This document shows, in pieces, positions 17,181-25,314 of a stretch of 49,540 nt of DNA (position 1 is its first letter; every line of letters begins with the position of its first letter). Location of the stretch: positions 1-49,540 of the forward strand of contig JAKIUD010000018.1 in assembly GCA_021647765.1 (NCBI GenBank), given 5' to 3'. The translations under genes were made by a program, and so were the position numbers. Source of the stretch: Desulfuromusa sp. Its GTDB lineage: Bacteria > Desulfobacterota > Desulfuromonadia > Desulfuromonadales > Geopsychrobacteraceae. The notes under the pieces were generated by a model. It searched no databases and was not told the origin of the DNA. It saw only the letters and a list, made by a program, of their open reading frames with translations.

Positions 17181-17447
17181 CTATTTAGCCAACAGCTCAA
17201 GAACCTGATCGGTGAAAGGATTGGCAAAAAGAATAATCATAGCCACAACAAAAACGTAGATAGCCAGAGACTCAACCATTGCCAGACCAATCATCATAGT
17301 GGTCAAAATTTTACCGGAAGCACCGGGATTACGTGCAACACCTTCACAAGCACCTTGAATTGCATGTCCCTGACCAATACCGGTACCAATAGCCCCAAGA
17401 CCCATACCAATACCAGCTGCCATCACACACCAAGCAAAAAACTCCAT
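17181..17447 (-). CDS. atpE: ATP synthase F0 subunit c
   Basis: This 88-residue hairpin of two transmembrane helices forms the rotor ring. The loop carries the typical ARNPGA (RQP-loop variant). The ion-binding carboxylate is Glu59 in MVESLAIY. Gln26 lies exactly 33 residues before it, Ser60 directly after it and Tyr64 five after, the pattern seen in Na+-binding rings such as Ilyobacter tartaricus (Gln32, Glu65, Ser66, Tyr70); the water-binding Thr of that ring is Leu61 here. Ion specificity is therefore open. The ribosome-binding site AAGGAG is well placed. It is the last gene of atpZ-atpI-atpB-atpE and is followed by a strong terminator. Confidence 0.97.
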   Translation of the reverse strand: MEFFAWCVMAAGIGMGLGAIGTGIGQGHAIQGACEGVARNPGASGKILTTMMIGLAMVESLAIYVFVVAMIILFANPFTDQVLELLAK

Positions 17448-17618
17448 TTTTTTCTCCTTTTGTTATAAAACTAAGATTAATTGTTCCTAAACAATATAGG
17501 ACTGACTTCTCACACGCGTGTGAAGTAAAAAATTATGTCGCGTTTTAGGCTGAAGGCTATGAGTTAAAAAATTTCGCCCTGCCTACAATCTAAAAATCTT
17601 CCGCCTAGCATCCAGCCT

Positions 17619-18293
17619 TTAGTGAGCCTCTTCCAAAGCGCCTGCGATATAAATCATCGCCAGCAAAGTAAAAACAAAGGTTTGAATAAAGGCAATTAAT
17701 ACCCCCATCAGCATCATTGGAATTGGCAGAAATAATGGCACCAGAGCCAGGAAAATCATCAGGACAACTTCATGTCCGTACATGTTACCAAAAAGACGTA
17801 AAGACAGGGAAAGTGGTCGCGCCAGATGGCTGATCAATTCGATAATAAGCATTAAAGGAGCCAGCCAGAGAATCGGCCCCATGAAATGCTTGATATAGCC
17901 GAAACCATGTTTTTTGATTCCAACAACATGGGTCAAGACAAATACCGTTAAAGCTAACGCAATATTTGTATTAAGATTAGCGGTCGGAGGATAAAAACCA
18001 GGAATCAGGCCAAGCAGATTGCACACCAGAATAAACAAAGCAAAAGTGGCAATCAGAGGGAAATAAGCCTTCCCCTCTTCTCCCATCGTTTCTTCAATCA
18101 AACCCTCGATACCGCCAACAACAGCCTCCATAAGATTCTGCACTCCAGAAGGAACGAGAGTCAATGACCGGGAAGCCAGGAAAGAAACGACAATCAAGAT
18201 GGCCATCACTAACCAGGTGTACGTGACATGCTCACCTACACGCAGGTGCAGCTGCTCCGTAATCCACTGCAGAAACAAAAAGGGATGGGTCAT
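17619..18293 (-). CDS. atpB: ATP synthase F0 subunit a
   Basis: This 224-residue stator subunit forms the ion half-channels against the c-ring. The essential arginine lies in LSLSLRLFGNMYGHEV, and the following helices (LVPLFLPIPMMLMGVLIAFIQTFVFTLLAMIYIAGA) end in the usual GALEEAH tail. GGAGAG lies before the ATG. The 171-base gap to atpE holds a perfect TCACACGCGTGTGA palindrome (17510-17523) but no gene. Confidence 0.97.
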   Translation of the reverse strand: MTHPFLFLQWITEQLHLRVGEHVTYTWLVMAILIVVSFLASRSLTLVPSGVQNLMEAVVGGIEGLIEETMGEEGKAYFPLIATFALFILVCNLLGLIPGFYPPTANLNTNIALALTVFVLTHVVGIKKHGFGYIKHFMGPILWLAPLMLIIELISHLARPLSLSLRLFGNMYGHEVVLMIFLALVPLFLPIPMMLMGVLIAFIQTFVFTLLAMIYIAGALEEAH

Positions 18294-18323
18294 GGGCTAA
18301 ACTCTCCTCTATTTTTTGAATAC

Positions 18324-18689
18324 CTAATAAAGTCGCTTGATCGTTGTAATAAAAAGATTTATCACGATCACTGAAAGACCAGCAGACAGTGCCAGAGGAT
18401 GGATACCACCGCGCACCATGAGCAAATAAATTGAAATCGAGATAAACAGCAAGCGAAACAAGTAATTCAGTTTATAGCTTTTCTCCGCTGCGTGTGGTGG
18501 GTTGTTTAACACTTTTAACAACGAACGCCCCATCCAACGATAATTGATGATGACGAGAACTCCACCAGCGAGAACCCCGACAGTCACCGACAATGACTGC
18601 CAAAACAAACTCAACAGAACCAGGACAATCAGGATTATCCAGTTACGGAAAGCCAACTCGACGAGTAGCTGATCATCCTTTTGATTCAT
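18324..18689 (-). CDS. atpI: ATP synthase subunit I (AtpI-type assembly factor)
   Basis: This 121-residue protein has four hydrophobic segments and the AtpI-family pattern (GVLAGGVLVIINYRWMGRSL in the middle). AtpI proteins help c-ring assembly in the membrane. It overlaps the upstream atpZ gene by 17 bases, so translation is likely coupled. Its position directly before atpB supports the call. Confidence 0.85.
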   Translation of the reverse strand: MNQKDDQLLVELAFRNWIILIVLVLLSLFWQSLSVTVGVLAGGVLVIINYRWMGRSLLKVLNNPPHAAEKSYKLNYLFRLLFISISIYLLMVRGGIHPLALSAGLSVIVINLFITTIKRLY

Positions 18690-18936
18690 GATCTCGATGC
18701 GGTTGCTCTTCCAGTTGCTGACGCTTTAATTCTCGCGTTGTCAGGATATAAACATTACGAAAACCAGCAATAATACCGATTAATAACATGATCAGAGTGA
18801 ACATTGGAGAGGTATCCAACCACCGATCCAGATAGAACCCCATTGCCAGACCAATAAGCATCGAAACAACCAGGGAAATACCAATACTTGATAAAAAACC
18901 GAGACTCTTAAATAATTGCCGTTTTTCTTCATCCAT
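18673..18936 (-). CDS. atpZ: AtpZ/AtpI-family small membrane protein
   Basis: This 87-residue protein has two transmembrane helices (SSIGISLVVSMLIGLAMGFYLDRWL and FTLIMLLIGIIAGFRNVY) and the G-x3-G-x3-D pattern of the AtpZ family. AtpZ and AtpI form a membrane complex linked to divalent cation transport and ATP synthase function in some bacteria. It opens the F0 gene cluster, an arrangement also seen in Geobacter, where the F1 genes are elsewhere. Confidence 0.85.
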   Translation of the reverse strand: MDEEKRQLFKSLGFLSSIGISLVVSMLIGLAMGFYLDRWLDTSPMFTLIMLLIGIIAGFRNVYILTTRELKRQQLEEQPHRDHESKG

Positions 18937-19100
18937 CAGGAGGTCACCAAATAGCGGGAACTACCGTAAAAGCGGGTTCTAAGTACCACAGAGGTATTAA
19001 ACGAGTCAAGGTAGTTTCTCTGAGCAACAAGAATATGAATAGTATATTCCGGTAAATTCTCTGCCGCAAGCGATTCGTCGCATTAGTCCCCTCTATAGAT

Positions 19101-19127
19101 AAAAAACGCCCCAGATCCTCTGGGGCG
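19101..19127 (-). terminator. Terminator after sfrA
   Basis: CGCCCCAGA (19107-19115) pairs with TCTGGGGCG (19119-19127) around a 3-base loop and on the minus strand is followed by six T (19101-19106). It ends the sfrB-sfrA unit before the atpZ promoter region. Confidence 0.92.
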
Positions 19128-19156
19128 CACAAGATAAATATTTTTATAATTTAATT

Positions 19157-21703
19157 TCAGGCTTTCGTCATCTGTACCAAAGTCAAATTGTCACCGTCAG
19201 GCATTAACTGCTGAACTCCAAGCACGGTAAAGTTGTATGGGGCAAAAATCAACCCTTGCGGGACAGAATCACTAATAAGAGCCTTACCAATGGTCGATCC
19301 GGTTACACTGGTCAATTTGAGCTTGTCACCATCTGCAATCCCGGCCACCTTGGCGTCCTCTGCGTTGACTTTGAGAATCCCTTCTGGCTCTACTTCCAAT
19401 GGCGCCGGTGCCCACGTCGAAGTCGTTCCAAAATGACCTACCGAAGTACCAGTCAATAATTGCAGCCCGTCGGCACCGTTGCCTGCGGTGATCAATTGAT
19501 ACCTGAGGCTTTGATCGGCAACCTGTGGCAGATTTAGTAAATATGTGTTGCGATCATCGTCAAGAAAATCAGCCCCAGCATACAGAGAAGTTAACTCACT
19601 GACTTCATTAAAGATGTCAACTTTATTAAAGGTAACCAAGGTTTTATTCAAGCGCCCATAGAGCTCAGCAAAAATTTCCCAGTCTTCGCGACTTTTTCCA
19701 ACCGGACGGACTGCTTGATTAAAACTGCGCACGCTGTGATCAAGAGAGGTAAAACTACCCGATTTTTCAGCATAAGAGCTCCCGGGCAAAACAACTGTTG
19801 CCAGGCGGGTAATTTCTGAGGGGAAAATATCCTGAACAACCAATACTTCGACTTGTTTTAAAGCCTTCATCCAACGGCTGCTGTTAGGAAAACTCTGTGG
19901 GTTAGTCGCTGCCAGATAAAGAAAACGAACCGTACCCGCCTCGATCTCCTGCAAGATACCCTCGGCATCAAGCCCGCCATCAGGAAGGTCACATTTCCAT
20001 GCTTTAGCAAATTTTTCTTTACTATCAGTATAGGGTTGGAATCCAGGTAGATTTTCTGGATAAACACCCATATTGAGAACCCCCTGCGTATTTCCTTTTT
20101 CATCCAGAGGGAAGAGACCGCAGTTGTTGTTTAAAGCGCCGCTGAGAATGGCCAGATTGGCAACAGCTGCCGCTTTTGAGGTGCCGAATGCCGACTTGCA
20201 AATATCAGAGCCAAAGATAACCGCAACATTTTCTGCCTTGCCAATAATATCTGCAGCTTGTTCCAAAGCCTCGCGACTGAGCCCCGTAGCTTCAAATACT
20301 TTTTCCAGATCAACCACAGCCAGATCAGCTTTTAGCTCATCCAGATTAAAAACTGTCCGCTTTAAGTTATCTTCATCAATATGACCTCGATCCAGCAGAA
20401 GCCGACCAAGTCCACTTGCAAGGGCTATTTCACTCCCCGGCTTATAGCTGAGCTGGCTATCGGCAAACTGGGTCAGATGAATCTGGCGCATATTGGCAAT
20501 AACCAGCTGACCGCCATTGCGTCGAACCGCATCCTGTATTTTCCAATCAACGGCTGGAGCTTCCGCCGAAGGATCAGCGCCGAAGACGAGAACTGCATCA
20601 GCATTACCAATAGCTTCCATCCGGTTACTGGCACCATGCAAACCAAGCCCTTTGTCAAGCGCCTGCAACGCCCGCATTGCACCAAAACGAGCCTCAGTAT
20701 CAATATTATTACTCCCGATCGCCGCTCTAAAAAGCTTTTGGAACAGGTAATTTTCTTCGTTGGTCAAGCGGGGAGAAGAAAAACCAGCAACGGCAGCAGA
20801 GCCACTCTCCTTCTTGATTCTCTCAACTTCTGCGACAACCCTCTCCAGAGCTTTGTCCCAGGAAACTGGTTTTTGCTCAACAGTCGGTTCAATTAAACGC
20901 CTTTTGTTATTAATGTAACCATAGCCAAAGAAACCACCAACACAGAGAGTGCCATTATTGGTTGTCCCTTCATCATCAGAGGTCACTCGCAAGACCTCAT
21001 TGTCCTTAACATTGAGATCGATCTGGCATTGGCTCGGGCAATAGGTACAGATGGAGGGAACCTTATTCAGCGCCCAAGGACGTGCCTTAAACTTGTAAGG
21101 CTTGGAGATCATGGTGCCGGTTGGACAAACAGCAACACAGTTTCCACAGTAAGTGCACTTTTCAACTTTTTTATCGATGAAAGCCCGATCGCCCTTATCG
21201 TTAACAAACAGGGCATCGGCGCCAATAATTTCATGGCAAACTTTGACACATTTTTCACAGAGGATACAGCGATTTGGTACCTGCTGGATCAACGGCCAGT
21301 GATTGATTGTTGCCGGATTGACATCTTCTGCTTTGAATTCCTGATGTGTCACATCCAAATCATAGCAGACATCCTGCAAATCACACTCACCACCGGCATC
21401 ACATACCGGGCAATCGAGGGGATGATTCACCAGAATCAATTCCATGATCTGTTTACGGCTGCGGGTCAGTTTTTCTGACTGCGTGGTTACATTGATACCC
21501 TCTTTAACCGGGGTATTACATGCAGTCATAGGACGGTCAACTCCCTCTATTTCCACAGCACAAATCCGGCAGGCACCCGTCGGCGAAATTTTTTCTAACC
21601 AACAGAGGGTTGGAATACGAATATCCACTTGCCGAGCGGCCTCAAGAATTGTTGTGTCCTTGGGAACGCTTACCGACTTACCGTCTATCGTCAGGTTGAC
21701 CAT
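19157..21703 (-). CDS. sfrA: NuoG-like subunit of an SfrAB-type oxidoreductase
   Basis: This 848-residue iron-sulfur protein has, in order: a [2Fe-2S] ferredoxin domain (Cys34, 45, 48, 62), a His94/Cys98/Cys101/Cys107 cluster, two [4Fe-4S] groups (Cys146-156 and Cys183-193), and a molybdopterin-oxidoreductase-type domain starting with CTYCPSQC (Cys219, 222, 226, and 254). It resembles NuoG, but no other complex I genes are nearby. Its partner is the GltD-like flavoprotein just upstream, the combination described as SfrAB, a cytoplasmic NADPH-dependent Fe(III) reductase of Geobacter thought to act physiologically in NADPH oxidation. GAGGTGA precedes the ATG. The gene pair ends at the terminator at 19101-19127. 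Confidence 0.82.
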   Translation of the reverse strand: MVNLTIDGKSVSVPKDTTILEAARQVDIRIPTLCWLEKISPTGACRICAVEIEGVDRPMTACNTPVKEGINVTTQSEKLTRSRKQIMELILVNHPLDCPVCDAGGECDLQDVCYDLDVTHQEFKAEDVNPATINHWPLIQQVPNRCILCEKCVKVCHEIIGADALFVNDKGDRAFIDKKVEKCTYCGNCVAVCPTGTMISKPYKFKARPWALNKVPSICTYCPSQCQIDLNVKDNEVLRVTSDDEGTTNNGTLCVGGFFGYGYINNKRRLIEPTVEQKPVSWDKALERVVAEVERIKKESGSAAVAGFSSPRLTNEENYLFQKLFRAAIGSNNIDTEARFGAMRALQALDKGLGLHGASNRMEAIGNADAVLVFGADPSAEAPAVDWKIQDAVRRNGGQLVIANMRQIHLTQFADSQLSYKPGSEIALASGLGRLLLDRGHIDEDNLKRTVFNLDELKADLAVVDLEKVFEATGLSREALEQAADIIGKAENVAVIFGSDICKSAFGTSKAAAVANLAILSGALNNNCGLFPLDEKGNTQGVLNMGVYPENLPGFQPYTDSKEKFAKAWKCDLPDGGLDAEGILQEIEAGTVRFLYLAATNPQSFPNSSRWMKALKQVEVLVVQDIFPSEITRLATVVLPGSSYAEKSGSFTSLDHSVRSFNQAVRPVGKSREDWEIFAELYGRLNKTLVTFNKVDIFNEVSELTSLYAGADFLDDDRNTYLLNLPQVADQSLRYQLITAGNGADGLQLLTGTSVGHFGTTSTWAPAPLEVEPEGILKVNAEDAKVAGIADGDKLKLTSVTGSTIGKALISDSVPQGLIFAPYNFTVLGVQQLMPDGDNLTLVQMTKA

Positions 21704-21788
21704 ATTATCTTCACCTCGAATGCGGGCTGTTTTGTCCTGGACAATGAAAATCTGCCCTTACATACAACCTTTGTGATGTTTTTATATT

Positions 21789-23813
21789 TTAAATAGCAAT
21801 CATCGAAACGCGGTAACAGCGCAGACAACGTTCAGCTTCCAGCACTGCTTCACTGTCAGTAAAACCAAGCTCAACTTCGTTATAGTTTCCGGCGCTGGCT
21901 CGCTCTTTACCATGGATTTCATGCTGTTCAAACCGTTGCACAGCATCAAGCCAGGGAACCTTTTCATCTTTATCGTAGACACCCAGACTGGTCAGAATAT
22001 CTTCATGGAAATCTTCATCGGTCAGATAAGCTTCCCCCTCATCCAACCAACGCTGAATCACCTTAGCGGCACGGTGGGCATTACCCACACAGGCGACAAC
22101 TGTCAGGGGACCAATCTCCGCATCTCCCGATGCAAATACGCCATCCATATCAGTCAGAAGAATCCGTGACAGCGGGTTTCCCATACTATCGCTCAGGTCA
22201 CGATCCGCTCCATTCTTCAATGGAATATACTTGGTGACAACCGTATTCCAGCGGGTAATCTTTATTCCAGTCTCCTCAGTAATAAAAGAGAGGTCAGGAT
22301 CCTGGCCAATAGCCGGAATCAAAGTGTCACACTCAACAATGAACTCACTACCTTCAATAGGTTGAGGACGACGACGACCAGAGTCATCAGGCTCTCCCAA
22401 TTTCATTTTTAAACATTCTACTCCAGTAACCTGGCGCTTTTCGTTAACAATAATTTTTTTCGGCAACACCAGAAATTCAAACTGAACACCTTCTTCCTCG
22501 GCACCATCGATCTCCCAGACATCTGCCGGCATCTCATTGCGAGTTCGGCGATAGAGTAAAATCGATTCTTCAGCCCCCTCACGCAATGCCACCCGGACAC
22601 AGTCAATCGCAGTGTTACCACCACCGACGACACAGACTTTCTTACCCATACCGGTCGGCTTACCCAGATAAGCATCCCTCAGGAATTCAATCCCCCCAGC
22701 AAGGAAGCCGTGGTAACCCTCATCCTCACCCTCAACACCCATTGGCTTCGACTTGTGTGCCCCGGGGGCGAGAAGAACAGCATCAAATTTGTCTTTCAGT
22801 TCCATCAGACTGATATCTGTTCCAACTCTAGTATTATAAATGATTTCAACGCCCATAGAACAGATGATATCAATATCACGCTGCAGGATATGGCGTGGCA
22901 TCCGGTAGGCCGGGATACCAACAGCAATCATCCCACCCCCAAACCCCTCGGGTAATGCCTCATAGATAGTGCAGGGATAGCCCTCAAGGGCGAGATAATA
23001 GGCCGCAGCTAAACCAGCGGGGCCAGCACCGACAATGGCAACAGTTTTGTCTTTCTTTGGTTTAGGTTGCATCGAAGGCTGATGATTATGTTTCCTCTCG
23101 TAGTCAGATGCAGTTCGTTTGAGAACCATGATATTGATTGGCTTATCAACATTAGCTCTGCGACAAGCTGTTTCACAGGGATGAGGACAAACCCGACCAC
23201 AGACTGCTGGTAATGGCATACTTTCACGAATGACACTCAGCGATTCATCAAAACGACGCTCTTTTATTGCTTCGATGTAAGCAGGAATATCGATATGGGA
23301 GGGACATTTATCCTGGCAGGGAGCCGTCATTTTAAGTTTGTAGTCGACCGCTTTTTTCTCTTTGTTCTTCCCATGAATGTAAGCAAGGTAATCATCCCTG
23401 AAGTGCCTGACTGTATCAACAATTGGAATGGCTGAAGTCATACAGAGGGTACACTTACAATTCTGCAGCAATTCAGCAATATTCTCAATAATATCCAGAT
23501 CGCTCTCTTCACCTTTTCCAGAAACAATCCGTGCCAGAGTATCCTGCATCACCCGGGTTCCTTTTTTACCGGGAGAACATTTAGCGCAGCAATAATCTTC
23601 TTGCACACGTTTGGCATACTCTGCCGCCATGGCAACAACATCAACATTGGGGTCTTTGAGAATCAACCCATCCCACCCCATAAAGGCTGAAATCTGCTTC
23701 TCACCATCAAAGGTGACCGGCAATTTCTTTTTGGCGACCTCAACCTCGGCATCACCGCCTTGGCGATTATCGATAACCTGTCTTCCCCAACTGGAAAAAG
23801 CAACCTGTGACAA
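21789..23813 (-). CDS. sfrB: GltD-like NADPH-binding flavoprotein of an SfrAB-type oxidoreductase
   Basis: This 674-residue protein has N-terminal cysteine groups (CCAKC, CKCTLC), then a GltD-type double cluster region (CQDKCPSHIDIPAYIEAI and CGRVCPHPCETAC), an FAD site VAIVGAGPAGLAAAYYL, an NAD(P)H site VCVVGGGNTAIDCVR followed by LLYRRTRNEMPA (arginines typical of NADPH use), a C-terminal FAD closing motif DGVFASGDAEIGP and a final CLRC. The order and length fit SfrB. I start it at TTG 23813 because AGGAGG lies five bases upstream and no ATG fits. It precedes sfrA by 85 bases. Together they would oxidise NADPH and pass electrons on; the acceptor is uncertain. Confidence 0.82.
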   Translation of the reverse strand: MSQVAFSSWGRQVIDNRQGGDAEVEVAKKKLPVTFDGEKQISAFMGWDGLILKDPNVDVVAMAAEYAKRVQEDYCCAKCSPGKKGTRVMQDTLARIVSGKGEESDLDIIENIAELLQNCKCTLCMTSAIPIVDTVRHFRDDYLAYIHGKNKEKKAVDYKLKMTAPCQDKCPSHIDIPAYIEAIKERRFDESLSVIRESMPLPAVCGRVCPHPCETACRRANVDKPINIMVLKRTASDYERKHNHQPSMQPKPKKDKTVAIVGAGPAGLAAAYYLALEGYPCTIYEALPEGFGGGMIAVGIPAYRMPRHILQRDIDIICSMGVEIIYNTRVGTDISLMELKDKFDAVLLAPGAHKSKPMGVEGEDEGYHGFLAGGIEFLRDAYLGKPTGMGKKVCVVGGGNTAIDCVRVALREGAEESILLYRRTRNEMPADVWEIDGAEEEGVQFEFLVLPKKIIVNEKRQVTGVECLKMKLGEPDDSGRRRPQPIEGSEFIVECDTLIPAIGQDPDLSFITEETGIKITRWNTVVTKYIPLKNGADRDLSDSMGNPLSRILLTDMDGVFASGDAEIGPLTVVACVGNAHRAAKVIQRWLDEGEAYLTDEDFHEDILTSLGVYDKDEKVPWLDAVQRFEQHEIHGKERASAGNYNEVELGFTDSEAVLEAERCLRCYRVSMIAI

Positions 23814-23818
23814 ACCGG

Positions 23819-23860
23819 CCTCCTATGACCTGCTTCGACCCTCCAAAAAAGGAAGGTCGA
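23819..23860 (-). promoter_or_regulatory. Leader hairpin and strong ribosome-binding site of sfrB
   Basis: GGAAGGTCGA (23851-23860) and TCGACCCTCC (23835-23844) form a 10-base stem with one G-U pair and a 6-base A/T loop in the sfrB leader. It ends 11 bases before the AGGAGG (CCTCCT at 23819-23824 on the plus strand). It may protect the transcript or modulate initiation at the TTG start. The rest of the gap to 24050 shows no gene. Confidence 0.45.
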
Positions 23861-24050
23861 AAAACCCGTTAAAGGGTAGAATCACCAGATGTTCTGGCGG
23901 TTTTCAGTACTTGGAATCGTATACAGTATGCAGGTAGATACCATAAACAATGACTCTAAATCAAGGCTATTTTTTTCTCATAAAGGAAGGAAAAAGGGGC
24001 GGTAAAGGCAAGGAAAATCAATTTGTTAGATTGAAAGATCCCCGATTGTC

Positions 24051-24467
24051 TTACTCCCTCCAGGGAAGAGCTGGCGGTTCATTTTCAATCAGCCAGACTC
24101 CCGGTTTTGTCAACTTTTCTTGAAACAACCGCCACTGCTGTTTCCAGCGCCATTTCTTGATCCGACTTGAGGGCAAACGATAATACTCCATTTCATATAC
24201 AGCATCAGCCTGCCCTTCATGTTTATACATATCAATGCTCAAGATATGACTGTCAACAACATGGAGATCTGCATCTTCCTGAAACTTGTCAAGAAATGCG
24301 GCACGGGCATCCGGTTGTACGTAAGCAGCTGCATTTGGATAATCAGACCAGCGCATCGATTCACTGAACCCCTGACTGATTTCAGCTAACCCGGGGCCAA
24401 CATCGACCGTGCCAAGACAGGCATTTAAAAGCAGGCACAGCAGTAATAAAGTGAACAGATTGCGCAT
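24051..24467 (-). CDS. Small putative lipoprotein of unknown function
   Basis: This 138-residue protein has a signal peptide ending in a lipobox, LLNAC (Cys17), so it is probably a lipoprotein. The mature part contains WSDYPNAAAYVQPDARAAF and ends EPPALPWRE; the arrangement recalls periplasmic NTF2-like or SnoaL-type folds, but I do not recognise the family. It starts 29 bases after rpe on the same strand and could be read from the same transcript. Confidence 0.75.
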   Translation of the reverse strand: MRNLFTLLLLCLLLNACLGTVDVGPGLAEISQGFSESMRWSDYPNAAAYVQPDARAAFLDKFQEDADLHVVDSHILSIDMYKHEGQADAVYEMEYYRLPSSRIKKWRWKQQWRLFQEKLTKPGVWLIENEPPALPWRE

Positions 24468-24496
24468 AAAATTCCTTATAGCTGGACGACCAAAGT

Positions 24497-25162
24497 TTAA
24501 CTTTGCCCCTTGGTACCATTTGCCTTCAACTGGGAAATAGTCGATCCATAATCAGAAGCACCAAACACAGCACTTCCTGCGACAAAAACATCCGCACCAG
24601 ATCTGGCAATCTGTTCAATATTGTCAACCTTCACTCCACCATCAACCTCTAATTCAATCGGCAGGCCAAGAGCATCAATGTGACGTCGCAGTTCGGCGAT
24701 CTTTGGTAAACTGCTCTCTATAAAGGATTGTCCACCAAACCCGGGGTTGACCGTCATCAACAAAACCAGATCCAATTCAGGCAGAATAATATCCAGAACA
24801 GAAAGAGAGGTCGCCGGGTTCAAAGATACGCCAGCCTTTTTTCCCAACGATTTAATCAACTGAACAGTGCGATGCAGGTGTCTGACCGCTTCAGCATGAA
24901 CAACAATAATATCAGCACCAGCCTTGGCAAAATCAGGAATATACTGATCCGGGTTTTCGATCATCAGGTGAACATCCAGTGGCAACTCAGTCACTGGCCG
25001 GATGGCATCCACCACCAAAGAACCAATCGTGATGTTCGGGACAAAGTGACCGTCCATGATATCAACATGGATATAATCAGCACCAGCGTGATCGATAGCT
25101 TTGATTTCCTCTCCCAAGCGGGAGAAGTCGGCTGAAAGGATTGAAGGGGCAATTTTAATCAT
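24497..25162 (-). CDS. rpe: Ribulose-phosphate 3-epimerase
   Basis: This 221-residue TIM-barrel enzyme interconverts ribulose 5-phosphate and xylulose 5-phosphate in the pentose phosphate pathway. Family motifs are IAPSILSADFSRLGEEI, HVDIMDGHFVPNI (metal-binding His and catalytic Asp), VNPGFGGQ and LEVDGGV (second catalytic Asp). I use the ATG at 25162; a TTG four codons earlier is in frame but adds residues the family lacks. A dispersed repeat separates it from rsmB upstream. Confidence 0.95.
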   Translation of the reverse strand: MIKIAPSILSADFSRLGEEIKAIDHAGADYIHVDIMDGHFVPNITIGSLVVDAIRPVTELPLDVHLMIENPDQYIPDFAKAGADIIVVHAEAVRHLHRTVQLIKSLGKKAGVSLNPATSLSVLDIILPELDLVLLMTVNPGFGGQSFIESSLPKIAELRRHIDALGLPIELEVDGGVKVDNIEQIARSGADVFVAGSAVFGASDYGSTISQLKANGTKGQS

Positions 25163-25237
25163 AATTTTGTCCAATTTTGTATATAAGAGAGTATTCTGGG
25201 AGCAGGTTCTCGTTACTATGTCCCGAATGGCACCAGT

Positions 25238-25310
25238 TTAAGCAGTATCACAGTAAACTTGGGACGATCCCCAGACCCTTCGGGGGCTGTCCCGTTTTGC
25301 TGCTAGCGAC
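25238..25310. repeat. GGGACAG-type palindromic dispersed repeat (copy 2)
   Basis: AGTAAACTTGGGACGATCCC followed by CAG, and CGGGGGCTGTCCCG before TTGCTGCTAGC, correspond to blocks of copy 1 at 5608-5745 (AGTGAACTCGGGACAGTCCC and TTGCTGCTATC). The arms GGGAC-TCCCC and GGGG-GTCCC pair around a short loop (25261-25294). It lies in the rpe-rsmB gap. A related segment, ATGTCCCGAATG with GTTTAAGCAG about 6 bases later (25218-25245), also occurs at 48.75 kb. Confidence 0.65.
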
Positions 25311-25314
25311 TAAA

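Noticed and set aside
17510..17523. TCACACGCGTGTGA palindrome between atpE and atpB as a terminator
   Set aside because: It is a perfect palindrome without a loop or T-run; a protein-binding site is possible but nothing else supports it.
19157..21703. Calling this gene nuoG of complex I
   Set aside because: No other nuo gene is nearby and its direct partner is a GltD-like flavoprotein, the SfrAB arrangement.
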